A stretch of DNA of 64,000 bases from assembly GCF_038502225.1 (NCBI RefSeq), contig NC_091293.1, positions 16,613,052 through 16,677,051 on the forward strand, given 5' to 3'. Shown piece after piece: positions 10,473-20,929 of the stretch (position 1 is the stretch's first letter; each line of letters opens with the position of its first letter). The position numbers and the translations under genes are program-made. The stretch is from Cherax quadricarinatus (taxonomy: Eukaryota > Arthropoda > Malacostraca > Decapoda > Parastacidae). The notes under the pieces were generated by a model. The model was not told the DNA's origin. It made no database searches and saw only the letters and a list, made by a program, of their open reading frames with translations.

Positions 10473-12746
10473 TGGTAGAACCTCGTTTTTCGGCCGCTGC
10501 ATTTATCGGCTGATTTGTATTTAGGCCAGTTTTTCAGTGGAAATTTTGCTCTGTATTTTGGCCGTTGCCTCATATATCAACTGCATTAGATGCGTCAGCC
10601 TGCCTCCCGCGAGATGCCATGCGTAGGTGAGTCATTCTCCCTTTGTCTGTCTGCGAGTGAGCATATACTCTGTGCATTTATCCAAACATTCCTTAAAATC
10701 CATTGTTTTTGGTGTTTTTTTTTATTAAGTGTGACTGAAAGATGTCACCATGGGCCCCAAGAAAGTTCCTAGTAAAGTTCCTTTGGTAAAGAAAGTGAGA
10801 AACACAATGAAATTTAAGAAGGAAGTAACAGAAAAATATGTGGGTGCTCCAGCTTGCCAGGATGCATGGCAAAAACAAATCAACAATCATTTCTATCCTG
10901 GCAAAGAAAGAACAAATCAAGGAAGCTGATGTGGCAAAAGGGATAAACATGTTAACAAAAAAGAGATCACAAAAAAATGAAAAAGTGGAGAAGTTGGTAT
11001 TGTTGTGGATCAGGGAAAAACAGTTAGTGAGAGATAGTGTTTCAGAGACTATCATTTGTGAAAAGGCAAGGCAGTTGCATGTGGATCTTGTAAAGAAAAT
11101 GCCTGGTACTAGTGATGATGTTAGTGAATTTAAGGCCAGCAGAGGATGCTTTGAGAGATTTAAGAAGTATGGTGGCATACACAGTGTTGTAAGGCATGGT
11201 GAGGCTGCAAGTTCTGACAGACATGTGGCTGAAAAATTTATGCAGGAATTCAAGGGAGTACATAGAGGCTGAAGAATTCCAGCCCCAACAAGTGTTGATT
11301 TATGATGAAACAGGCCTCTTTTGGAAGAAAATGCCAAAGAGGACCTACATCACAAAGGAGGAAAAGGCACTGCCAGGACACAAGCCTATGAAAAGCAGGC
11401 TAACTCTTTTGTTGTGTGGTAATGCTAGTGGGGATTTCAAAGTGAAACCTTTACTTGTGTATCACTCTGAAAATCCCAGAGTGTTCAAGAAAAATAATGC
11501 CGTCAAGAGTAAATTGTATGTGATGTAGAAAGCTGATCGTAAGACAGAGTCACGAGGCAACTTTTCATTGACTGGGTCCATGAAGTATTTGGCCCGAGTA
11601 TGAAAAAATACCTCCTGAAAAATAAATTGCCACTCAAGTGCCTCCTGGTAATGGACAATGCTTCTGCACAGCCTCCAAACTTGGTAGACCAATTGTCTAG
11701 GGATTTCCATTTTATAACGGTGAAGTTCTTGCCTCCTAACACCACTCCTCTCATCCAGCCCATGGACCAGCAGGTCATTTCTAAGTTCGAAAACCTCTAC
11801 ACAAAAGTAGTGTTTCAAAAGTGCTTTGAAGTGACCTCGGACACTGAACTGACCCTAAGAGAGTTCTGGAGGAATCACTTCAGTATCTACAACTGCATAA
11901 GCCTTACAGGTAAGGCTTGGCAGGGAGTGACTCCCAGGACTTTGAACTCTTCTTGGAGACAACTGTGGCCAGACTGTGTCCTCGAGAAGGATTTTGAAGG
12001 GTTTGAGGCTGACCCTGTCGACCATCTGCGAAGAGCTAAACACTGAAGAGCTGCAACACCTTCAATGGGAACAGCAACAGACCACAGCTGAGGAACTTGC
12101 TTCAGTGGAGGAGGAGGAAGAGTGAGGGAAGGATGTGCCTTCTTCAGTGATTAAGAACATGTGTGAAAAGTGGAATGAGTTGCAAGTTTTGTGGAGAAAT
12201 ATCACCCTGACCAAGCTGAAGCAAGCCATATCTGCAACATGTTCAGTAACAAAACCTTGTCCCATTTTAGGGAAATCTTCAAGAGACGCCAGAAACAGAT
12301 CACTCTGGACAGTTATCTTGTGCAACAGGGGTCCAGTGACTCTCAAACTGGTCGTTGTGACATTAAAAGACAAACAAGGGAAGTAACCCCAGAGAGGGAC
12401 TTATTACCTAAAGTCCTTATGGAGGTGGATTCCCCTTCCAAACAATAATCTGCCCTCCCTCTCTCCTCCTCCCTGTCTTCCATAAGCCAACAAGAATCTT
12501 CAATAAAGGTACGTAATAGTGATTTAAATGTTCTTAATTTATTTTATTTAGTTCTCATTGTTATGTGCATGGAAAACTATAATCAATCTTCAAAAAATGT
12601 ATTTTTTGTGAATATTTTTGGGTGTCTGGTACAGATTAATTGTATATACATTAATTCTTATGGGAAATATTGCTTCGAATTTAGGCCATTTTGAATTTAG
12701 GCCGACCTTCTGGAACGGATTATGGCTGAAAAATGAGGTTCCGTTG
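10473..12746 (+). mobile_element. Tigger/pogo DNA transposon, degraded
   Basis: About 2.27 kb with related ends (GAACCTCGTTTTTCGGCC on the left, GAACCTCATTTTTCAGCC inverted on the right) and TA at both borders (10471-10472, 12747-12748). The interior encodes a broken Tigger transposase followed by an AATAAA signal near 12503. The GGAACGGATTA subterminal motif near 12713 is shared with the other Tigger copies here. Confidence 0.85.
10750..12448 (+). pseudogene. Tigger (pogo/CENP-B-like) transposase, broken
   Basis: The frame opens at ATG 10750 with MGPKKVPSK, shifts near 10835, and then reads the DNA-binding region (ARMHGKNKSTI) and CENP-B-type domain (SEFKASRGCFERFK). It shifts again near 11260 into the DDE core. 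Acidic motifs are visible: YDETGLFWK, LVMDNASAQP and TTPLIQPMDQQ. A TAG at 11526-11528 replaces a tryptophan present in the copy at 22802, followed by another shift before 11600 and one near 12030. The tail ends LMEVDSPSKQ at 12448. An intact enzyme would cut and reinsert the element at TA sites in the nucleus; this copy cannot. Confidence 0.88.
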
Positions 12747-12902
12747 TACTTTGTTTTGTCCAACAGTTACCTATAGTATTAGGGTACAATATTTGATATA
12801 CATTAGCCACTGTTGAGCTCTCTTACTATGTGTAGCCTAGTTATTTCTTTTACATTTTCTACTTGTTCCTCAAATTCTGTGTTTTACTTGGCTGCTGTGC
12901 TC

Positions 12903-13830
12903 CTGTACTCACCTAATTGTAGTTGCAGGCGTTAAGTCATAGCCTTTGGCCCGCCACTTCACTTGTCGCTACTAGGACCTCTCTCTCCCTGCTCCACGAG
13001 CTTTATCATACCTCATTCTAAAACCATGTATGGATCCTGCCTGCACTACATCACTTTCCAGATTATTCCTCTTCCTGACAACTCTATGGCTGAAGAAATA
13101 CTTCCTAACATCCCTATGACTCATCTGAGTCTTCAGTTTCCAATTGTGACCCCTCATCTTTGGAACATCCCATCTTTGTCTACTTTGTCAATTCCTCTTA
13201 GTATTTTATGTCATTATCATTCCCCCCCTATCTTTCCTGTCCTCTAGTGTTGTCAGGTCAATTTCCCTTAACCTTTCTTCATCGGACATTCTCCTTGGCT
13301 CTGACTAGTCTTGTTGCAAACCATTGCAATTTCTCTAATTTCCTGACGTACTTGACCAGGTGTGAGTTTCAAACTGGTGTCGCATACTCTAATATGGGCC
13401 TGATGTACATGGTGTACAGGGTCTTAAATGATTCCTTACTGAGGTATCAGAACACTATTCTTAGGTTTACCAGGTGCCCATATGCTGCAGCAGTTATCTG
13501 GTTGATGTGTGCCTCAGGAGATGCGCTCAGTATTATACTCAACCCAAGATCCATTTCCCTGAGTGAAGTTTGCAGTCTTTGGCCCCCTAGCCTGTACTCT
13601 GTCTGTGATCTTCTTTGCCTTTCCCCAATCTTCATGACTTGGCATTTGGTGGGGTTAAATCCCAGGAGACAGTTGCAAGACCAGCCTTGCAGCCTGTCCT
13701 TGTTCCTTTGTAGTCCTGTCTGATCCTCATCAGACTTAATTCTCCTCATTAACTTCACATCATCTGCAAACAGGGACACTTCTGAGTCTATCCCTTCCTG
13801 TCTTTCAGTGGCTGTTATAGTAGTTACACT
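12903..13830 (-). mobile_element. LINE family C (CR1-like), antisense 3' fragment
   Basis: The minus strand carries the last part of the family C reverse transcriptase. The best open piece, 13447-13839, includes EVSLFADDVKLMRR, so the RT active-site aspartates are visible, and it is followed by frameshifted C-terminal sequence and the 3' tail with the CACCTAATTGTAGTTGCAG motif at about 12909-12927. It is truncated at its 5' end and more diverged than the copies at 31-40 kb, with additional frameshifts, so it is an older insertion. Confidence 0.85.
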
Positions 13831-14542
13831 TGAATTCATATATAGAGTTTTGTCTCCACTTTCATTCTATCTAATTATGTGTTGTTCATTCTTTAAGGAA
13901 AAATCACCTAAAAGGAGTCAATAGGATGACCCATGCAAAGGTGGCTGCTATATGGGAAAGGTGCAACAATATGGTGGTGTAACTGTTGGCTCCTTGGGTA
14001 TACCTGGAGGATATTCTAAGGATCAATGCCCCTACAGCCTGGTCCGTGACCAGACCTCACAGTGGATCAGGGCCTGATCAACCGAACTGTTACTGTTGGT
14101 CACACACAAACTGACAGCTGGTCAGGTACTGACTTTAGGTGTCTGCTCAGCTCCCTCTTGATGACAGCCAGGGGTCTATTGGTTATCCCCCTTATGTATG
14201 CTGGGAGGCAGTTGAATAGCCTTAGGCCCTGGCACTTATTGTGTTGTCTCTTTGCATACTCATGGTATCCTTGCTTTTCACTGGGGGGTGTTGCACTGCC
14301 TACAAAGTCTTTTGCTTTCATAGGGAGTGATTTCTGTGTGCAGATTTGGAACTAGTCCTTCTAGGATTTTCCAAGTGTATATTATCGTGCATCTTTCTTG
14401 CCTGTTTTCCAAGGAGTACAGGTCAAAGGACTTCAATCATTCCCAGTAGTTAAGGTGCTTTATGGTAATCGTACGTGCAGAGCAAGTTTTCTGTATATTC
14501 TCCAGGTCTACAATTTTTGCCTGCCTTGAAAGGGCCTTGCTT

Positions 14543-14822
14543 CACATGGCGAGGGTCTGGGTTCTATTCCCAGCCAGGGTAGAAACATTGGGCATGTTCC
14601 TTTACACCTGTTGTCTATGTTTACCCATCAGTACAATGGGTACCTGGGTGTTAGTCGACTGGTGTGGGTCACATACTGGGACACTGACCTAATTTGCCCA
14701 AAATGCTCAGCATAACAAGGGGCTTTCTATATAGTAGTATGTCACTGATGTCAGCCAGGCCTGTATACCATGTACATATACTTGTAGTAAATAAATAAAG
14801 ATATTATTATTATTATTATTAA
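14543..14822 (+). mobile_element. tRNA-derived SINE, head truncated
   Basis: A B-box-like GGTTCTATTCC near 14568 is followed by a body that closely matches 40120-40340, including GGTACCTGGGTGTTAGTC and TGCTCAGCATAACAAG. It ends in an (ATT)n tail at 14805-14822. The B box and shared tail mark it as a tRNA-headed SINE. It sits inside the antisense LINE A copy. Confidence 0.75.
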
Positions 14823-14824
14823 TA

Positions 14825-15776
14825 CAGTGGACCCCCGGTTCGCGATATTAATCCGTTCCTGAGAGCTCATCATAAACCAAAATTATCGGAAGACGAATCA
14901 ATTTTCCCCATAAGAAATAATGGAAATCAAATTAATCCATGCAAGACACCCAAAAGTATGAAAAAAAAAAATTTTTACCACATGAAATATTAAGTTTAAT
15001 GCAATAGAATAATTACAATAACAACAATGACAATAGAATAATTGACACTTACCTTTAATGAAGATCTGGTGATGATTGATGGGATGGGAGGAGGGGAGAG
15101 TGTTGAACCTATTATTTAGAAGGGGAATCCCCCTCCATTAGGACTTGAGGTAGCAAGTCCTTTTCCGGGGTTACTTCCCTTCTTCTTTTAATGCCACTAG
15201 GACCAGCTTGAGAGTCACTGGACTTCTGTCGCACAACATATCTGTCCATAGAGCTCTGTACCTCCCGTTCCTTTAAGATTTGTCTAAAATGGGCCACAAC
15301 ATTGTCATTGTAATAGTCACCAGCACGGCTTGCAATAGCTGTGTTAGGGTGATTTTCATCCCACTTTGCACACATGGCATAGGCATAGGCTTAGGCATAG
15401 GCTTCTCAGGGTTAGCCCCAAACCCTTCAAAATCTTTCTTAATTTCCATACTAATTCTCACCCTTTTTACCACAGGGTTGGCACTAGAAGCTTTCTTGGG
15501 GCCCATGGTGACTTATTTTGCAGAAACAAGCACCAAAAACAGTGATAATATGGATAATATGGAATGTACTGAATGTATCCTTAGATGCACACACACTGGC
15601 TGGCTTGTAAACACTGGCACACACTGGGCAGTTCAGGCCACACGTGGACACGTCTCGTATGAATCGCATCGCATACCGGGTTTTGTAACGGGAACCGAGG
15701 CAAATTTTTGGCAATATAATGCATCGGCTACCAGATTTATCGGATACCGATAGCATCGCGAACCGTGGGTCCACTG
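14825..15776 (-). mobile_element. Internally deleted Tigger, non-autonomous
   Basis: A 952-bp element with CAGTGGACCC ends in inverted orientation and TA on both sides (14823-14824, 15777-15778). Its ends and untranslated regions match the degraded Tigger at about 21790-24117, but most of the transposase is missing. It interrupts the antisense LINE A copy, whose sequence resumes at 15779. Confidence 0.88.
15112..15506 (-). pseudogene. Tigger transposase remnant, N-terminus fused to C-terminus
   Basis: The minus strand starts MGPKKASSANPVVKRVRIS at 15506. After 24 codons it jumps from EIKK straight to DFEGFGANPEK, a C-terminal motif, then shifts frame and ends LMEGDSPSK at 15112. The DNA-binding domains and whole DDE core are gone. 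The join lies at an AAGAAAG stretch that occurs at both corresponding sites of the full copy, consistent with microhomology-mediated deletion. Confidence 0.8.
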
Positions 15777-16249
15777 TACAGCAATACTCCAGCCTAGAAA
15801 GAACAAACGATTTGAAGAGAATCATTACTGGCATGGCATCCCTTGTTTTGAAGGTTCTCATTATTCATCCAATCATTTGCCTAGCAGATGTCATATAGTG
15901 TTGTGATCTTTGAAAGCGAGATTCTCTTGACATTATCGCTCCCAGGTCCTTCACATCAACTTTTTGCTCTATTGTGTGATTGGAATGCATTTTATACTCT
16001 GATACAGTTTTTATTTCCTTGCATTTTCCATAGCAGACTAATTGAAATTTGTTATCGTTGAACTTCAATTTGTTTTTTGATGCCCATAAAAGACTTGGTT
16101 AACATCCACTTGGAGATTTGTAGTGTCCTCAATGGATGACACTGATTGCAAATTCTGGTATCGTCAGCAAATGAGGACATGGTGCTGTGGCTTACATCTC
16201 TGTGAAGTATTGTACCTTGTGGAACAGAGCTATCCACTGTAGCTGCCAC

Positions 16250-18898
16250 TGACCATATCCCCTTTAAAATCAGGCATAATTACAGATAATACCACAGACC
16301 ACTACCCTACTTTCCTCATAACAACTCTTGGTAAACTACCCCAAGACACTACTAAAGTCACCTTCAGACTTCACAATGAGGCAGCCATTAATAACTTCAC
16401 AACAGCAGTAGCAAACATTGACTGGCACACTGAGCTAGAAATCTATACAGATATTGACGAATGTATTAATAATTTTCTAAAAAAGACCCAATACCTCTAT
16501 AATAAGCACTGCCCTAAAAAAAATAAACAGATGACAGCTAAGAGACTGAACAGTCCCTGGCTAACACCCAGCATTCTCAAATCCATAAATACAAAACACC
16601 AATATGAAAAACAGTACAGAATGGGTCACATAACCAGAGACCAAACAAAACGTTACTCGTCAATCCTAACCAGCCTGATAAGAAGGGCAAAAAAATTGTA
16701 TTATGAGAACAGATTATCCAACTTACGAGGTGATATAAAAAAGACCTGGAAAACCCTATCAGAAATTCTGGGAACAAAAAAGATATCACGAAATAGCGAA
16801 ATAAAATTAGCAAAATCAGATGAACCTCAACTCCCACCAACAGAAACAGCAAACAGACTCAATGATTTCTTCTCCACTATAGGACAAAACCTTGCCAATA
16901 AAATCCCAAGCTCAGATACCCCACCAAATGACTACCTCACCGGCAACTACCCGAACACACTGTTCCTAGCTCCGACTAACCCATACGAAGTCTCCCTTAT
17001 TATAAACGCACTAAAAAACAAGGCAGGAGATTTAAATACCTTACCACCCTTTATATACAAAAAAGTGTCACAAGTGCTATCACCAATCATTGCAACACTC
17101 TTTAACAAATCCATTGAATCCTCCACCTTCCCTACAGTACTCAAAATAGCAAGGGTCACCCCGATCCACAAAGGAGGAGACCAAACAGAGTTGAATAACT
17201 ATAGGCCAATATCCAACTTACACCCTCTCTCAAAAATCTTCGAAAAATTAATTCATAAACGAATCTACTCCTACCTTATCTCCCAAAACATACTCAACCC
17301 CTGCCAATTTGGATTCAGGCCTAATAAAAATACTAATGATGCTATTGTACACATGCTAGAACATATATACACTGCAATAGAGAAAAAAGAAGTCCCACTG
17401 GGGATCTTCATTGACTTACGTAAAGCTTTTGATACAGTTGACCATGACTTGCTCCACGTAAAATTGTCACACTATGGTATAAGAGGGCACTCCCTCAACT
17501 ACCTCAAGTCATACCTCAGCAACAGAAGCCAATATGTGTATGCAAATGGGGCAAACTCTTCTGCACAACCAATTACAGTTGGTGTCCCACAGGGAAGTGT
17601 CCTTGGCCCTCTTCTCTTTCTCCTATACATAAATGACCTACCAAATGCTTCGCAATTACTCAAACCCACACTATTTGCAGATGACACTACATACGTCTTC
17701 TCCCGCCCGAGCCCAGTCACACTAGCCAATACTGTAAATACCGAATTACAGAAAATATCTACCTGGATGAGGACTAACAAACTTACACTAAACATTGACA
17801 AAACCTACTTCATTCAGTTTGGTAACAGAGCTACAGATGTCCCTCTTAACATAATGATAAACGGATCACCTATCACAAAGCTAACAGAGGGAAAATTCTT
17901 AGGAATCCACCTTAATAATAGACTCAAATTTCATACACATATACAACAAATTTCTAAAAAAATTTCCAAGACTGTAGGCATACTATCGAAGATACGGTAC
18001 TATGCTCCACAGTCAGCCCTCCTGGCCCTATATCACTCACTTATTTACCCCTATCTCACCTATGGAATTTGTGCATGGGGCTCAACAACAATTAACCATC
18101 TCAGACCACTAATTACCCAACAAAAGGCTGCAGTTAGAATGATAACAAATTCTCACTACAGGCAGCACACTCCACCAATATTCAATACACTAAACCTACT
18201 CACCATACAAAACATCCATACTTATTACTGCACCTATTACATACATAGAACACTTAACTCTGATATTAACCCTCCCCTCAAACATCTCCTTGCCAACCTC
18301 AACAGAACACATGACCATAACACAAGGCACAGATCACTCTTTGATGTTCATCGTGTCCATCTCACACTATGCAAAAACTCAATGCACATAAAAGGCCCTA
18401 AAATCTGGAATTCATTACCTGTAAATATAAAAGAAACACTACCTGTTTATAAATTCAAGTCTCTTCTCAAAGATCACTTACTCACCCAAAACCAAATAAA
18501 TACTGAATAACTCAACCTTATAAATTGTATATCTTAAATGTTTCTCACAATTATATCATAAATGTTAAACCTAAAACCCAATTTAACTTTACTATTTTTT
18601 TAAATAAACTACCTAACAGAATTCTCCATATGACTGAATGTACAATAATGCATGCAACCATATGACCTGTCTTTGTAATACTCACTTGTACTTTATAGTA
18701 ATCTGTTTACATTAATGTTTTATCACTGATTTCATCATCGCTTAGTTAATCTTAAGTTAATTTTAAGCCAGCCCGTAATGCTATGCATAGTATAAGTGGC
18801 TTTGGCATGCTGCTCTTATCTGTATTTTTTTTTTTTTGTACCTCTGTATGTGTGCTCAAATTGTAATAAATAAATAAAATAAATAAATAAAATAAATA
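16250..18898 (+). mobile_element. LINE family B (CR1/L2-like), 5'-truncated
   Basis: About 2.65 kb inserted into the antisense LINE A copy. It begins inside the endonuclease domain (the TDHYP motif) and runs through a complete reverse transcriptase frame. A roughly 390-base 3' UTR ends in an A-rich (AAATA)n tail at 18865-18898. No target duplication is evident, and about 20 bases of LINE A are missing at the junction. Confidence 0.85.
16261..18510 (+). CDS. Non-LTR retrotransposon ORF2 (3' end of endonuclease plus reverse transcriptase)
   Basis: The frame is open from the 5' truncation at about 16258 to the stop at 18508-18510. The first in-frame ATG is at 16531, giving 659 residues. Upstream codons include TDHYPTFL, the C-terminal SDH-like motif of an APE-type endonuclease, so the true protein began further left. 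Residues counted from 16531: D295 in FIDLRKAFDTVDH, GVPQGSVLGPLLF near 350, and FADDTTYV with D384/D385, which complete the RT active site. LYPYLTYGICAWG-like thumb and C-terminal sequence follow. The enzyme class copies LINE RNA at a nicked target. The intact 2.2-kb frame contrasts with the broken LINE A around it, so the insertion is comparatively recent, but the element is dead because its 5' part is absent. Confidence 0.9.
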   Translation, partial: PLKSGIITDNTTDHYPTFLITTLGKLPQDTTKVTFRLHNEAAINNFTTAVANIDWHTELEIYTDIDECINNFLKKTQYLYNKHCPKKNKQMTAKRLNSPWLTPSILKSINTKHQYEKQYRMGHITRDQTKRYSSILTSLIRRAKKLYYENRLSNLRGDIKKTWKTLSEILGTKKISRNSEIKLAKSDEPQLPPTETANRLNDFFSTIGQNLANKIPSSDTPPNDYLTGNYPNTLFLAPTNPYEVSLIINALKNKAGDLNTLPPFIYKKVSQVLSPIIATLFNKSIESSTFPTVLKIARVTPIHKGGDQTELNNYRPISNLHPLSKIFEKLIHKRIYSYLISQNILNPCQFGFRPNKNTNDAIVHMLEHIYTAIEKKEVPLGIFIDLRKAFDTVDHDLLHVKLSHYGIRGHSLNYLKSYLSNRSQYVYANGANSSAQPITVGVPQGSVLGPLLFLLYINDLPNASQLLKPTLFADDTTYVFSRPSPVTLANTVNTELQKISTWMRTNKLTLNIDKTYFIQFGNRATDVPLNIMINGSPITKLTEGKFLGIHLNNRLKFHTHIQQISKKISKTVGILSKIRYYAPQSALLALYHSLIYPYLTYGICAWGSTTINHLRPLITQQKAAVRMITNSHYRQHTPPIFNTLNLLTIQNIHTYYCTYYIHRTLNSDINPPLKHLLANLNRTHDHNTRHRSLFDVHRVHLTLCKNSMHIKGPKIWNSLPVNIKETLPVYKFKSLLKDHLLTQNQINTE

Positions 18899-19286
18899 CT
18901 ATTACTCTTTGTGTTTTATTAGTTAGAAAGTTATAGATCCATCTACCAACTTTTCCTGTTATTTCTTTTTCAAGCATTTTCTGTGGTATTACACCATGAT
19001 CACACCTGTTGAAGGTTTTCACACAGTCTGTATATAATACAACTGCATTTTGATTGTCCTTCAGTGTATCCAAAACCTTGTCATAGTGGTCCAGTAGTTG
19101 TGAGAGGCAGGAGCAACTTGCTCTAAACTCATGCTGCCCTGGGTTGTGCAACTGATGGGTATCCAAATGGTTGGCAATCTTGCTTCTTAGAACCCTTTCA
19201 AAGATTTTTATGATATGGGATGTTAGTGCTACAGGTCTGTAATTCTTTGCAATTACTTTACTACCACCTTTGTGGAATGGGGCTAT

Positions 19287-19426
19287 GAACATTAAAATGG
19301 TATAAAATACCGACAGGTTGTTAGGTAAGACACATATGCAACAGTTAGGTATCTTTTTTTCGAAACATTTCGCCTACACAGTAAACTTCTTCAGTTGAGT
19401 ACAGAAAAGTTGATAGAAGCAGAAGA
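19287..19426 (-). mobile_element. Penelope-like fragment with hammerhead-like core, 12-bp target duplication
   Basis: The 140-bp insert is bounded by GAATGGGGCTAT (19275-19286) and GAATGGGGGTAT (19427-19438), one mismatch in 12, and LINE A continues on both sides. On the minus strand 19390 to 19360 it reads CTGAAGA, GTTTA-loop-TAGGC, GAAA. That satisfies the hammerhead core consensus CTGANGA...GAAA with a 5-bp stem II including two G-T wobbles. Hammerheads are established in Penelope-like retroelements; no protein-coding part is left here. Confidence 0.5.
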
Positions 19427-19640
19427 GAATGGGGGTATATCAGTTGTTTTTAGTGACTGTGGGATGACCCCTGTGTCCATGCTTCCTCTCCATAGAATAT
19501 TTAAGGCAAGTGAAAGAGGCTTCTTACAGTTCTTGATGAACACAGTTCTACAGCAGTTCATGACAGAGACCACCTGCTGATTGATCTCATTGTCCAAGCC
19601 ACCATACTCACTCTGAAGATATTTCTCTGACCATTGTTAG

Positions 19641-19993
19641 GTTTACTAACAAAGTGTGTTCCTTCCTCCTAGTAACAAGCTTGTCTATATCCACCTCACT
19701 GATATCTTGGCCATGACTCTCCTATATTTATCATCTTAGTCTTTTTCTCATACATCTACACTTGTAGTGTTTACCATTCTAATGACTCAACTAACAAAAT
19801 ATAATACATATAACATTAGAGAAATTAGTGCAGGAAATACAGTGTTATTATTGGGACTGTTATTTCTGCATCATTCACAGTAAATGTAAGCAGAATACAC
19901 CGAGCCACCACATCATGAGCATATGCAATGAGTTGCATTATGAATTTCCATCAAACTTCAGATAAAAAAAAAAATAAAAGTACTAAAACTTAC
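19641..19993. other. Intron sequence, nothing recognisable
   Basis: AT-rich sequence between the LINE A copy and the NDRG exon. No gene or repeat boundary is evident. Confidence 0.4.
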
Positions 19994-20071
19994 GTGTCCA
20001 AACTTATGGAAGATGAGGTACTGCTCAGCAGTAGGGTGCATGCCTACGTTGTTGAGCTTCCATGAGATTAT
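19994..20071 (-). CDS. NDRG: NDRG-family protein, internal exon (second of three seen)
   Basis: Exactly 26 codons on the minus strand, from IISWKLNNVGMHP to YLIFHKFGH. It is bounded by a TTACAG acceptor and a GTAAGT donor, and it starts and ends in phase 0. The sequence corresponds to the NDRG segment after the second half of the hydrolase fold, where family members have a W-x-L pattern and then a HxFG motif. Upstream it joins the exon at 20390-20600 across a 318-bp intron. Downstream it joins the exon at 1493-1602 across about 18.4 kb. Matching phase at all junctions and the absence of stops support a working gene. Confidence 0.82.
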
Positions 20072-20194
20072 CTGTAACACACACAAAGGACACTCAGTCA
20101 GTAGATGAACAGCTTCTTTTTACATGCACCGTTATAACACTTGCAATTAGGCAAAAGACTGGGGATCATGTACAGGGTTGCTTTAATATCTCCC

Positions 20195-20330
20195 TTTTTG
20201 AGGAGACCTAGAAGCTGGTGAAGGGCTCTTGATCCAAAGAATTGAATCAACCCCCCATCCCTTTCCTTGGATCAAACCTGATTGCCTCCTATTTTCCATT
20301 TGCTGTATGACTTTTTTTTTAGCATTTTTC
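20195..20330. repeat. Short interspersed repeat fragment in the small NDRG intron
   Basis: The stretch with TTGGATCAAACCTGATTGCC resembles 20700-20735 (TGGATCAAACCTGACAGCC). Both are probably pieces of one dispersed SINE-like family. No head or tail can be defined. Confidence 0.4.
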
Positions 20331-20389
20331 CTGATTTTTTTAAGTGAATACAATATTATTACTAATATAGTACTAGTGAAGTAATGTAC

Positions 20390-20600
20390 CTTGTCCTTGA
20401 AGTGTTCCATAACACCTGCAGTAGTGGAGGTACAATGTATGAGTACGAGACCCATACAGTGTTCAGGGTAGGCCATACCAAAGCGTGCCAGGATATTGGC
20501 TCCGGCACCCTCACCAAGGCCAATGACCAACTTAACATTGACGTGGTTCACAACAGCAACAAGGTCTTCAGCGATCATTTGCATGGTTGGAAACACATAG
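20390..20600 (-). CDS. NDRG: NDRG-family protein, alpha/beta-hydrolase-fold exon (first of three seen)
   Basis: The exon is 211 bp, with a TTTTTCAG acceptor and a GTACAT donor. It reads one split-codon base, then 70 codons beginning YVFPTMQMIAEDL and including KLVIGLGEGAGANILARF and CMGLVLIHC. This is the core alpha/beta-hydrolase block of NDRG proteins: the sequence at the nucleophile elbow is G-x-G-x-G rather than G-x-S-x-G, as in the family (human: GIGVGAGAYIL), so no serine hydrolase activity is expected. It ends in phase 0 and joins the next exon cleanly. The preceding exon should end two bases into an Asp-like codon, but it is not seen in the window. Confidence 0.88.
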
Positions 20601-20929
20601 CTGAAAAAGAATTTCTCTGTTAGTATACTGTAGGGGAATTAAAACAAATTGTATTATAGTATTTTATGCATCAAAGAATCCTGCAATAATATGAAGATTT
20701 TCCCCTTCCCTGGATCAAACCTGACAGCCTCCTGTGATGTTTTTCTAGCCAGGGTCCAGTTGATTTTAGGTTAACTTTATCACCACAGCTATTAAAAGTG
20801 CTGATCTAAAAGTTGACCTTATCTCCTTTGCTGTTTAAAAGTTTTGATGAAGATTTTTAATAGATTTGCCCTTCTCATGGTCATCATATGTACTGCATCA
20901 ATGCCTATCTCATCATTAGAAGTCATTTC
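20601..20929. other. Intron upstream of the NDRG exon
   Basis: Contains the acceptor and polypyrimidine tract of the 20390-20600 exon and a short SINE-like piece near 20700. Nothing else is recognised. Confidence 0.45.

Larger units (their letters stand above)
13992..19640 (-). mobile_element. LINE family A (CR1/L2-like), antisense, split by four insertions
   Basis: Four pieces of one antisense LINE appear in the correct order: 13992-14542 (3' end), 15779-16249, 18899-19286 and 19427-19640. Aligned by eye with the antisense copy at 46246-47530, they are nearly continuous. The gaps hold a SINE, a deleted Tigger, LINE B and a Penelope-like fragment. Translated pieces show SSVPQGT, SFADDTRI, MRTFKTRDA and IKNCKKPLS, all typical of family A reverse transcriptase. 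Each piece also has stops and frameshifts. The copy is therefore the oldest layer of this nest. Confidence 0.85.
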
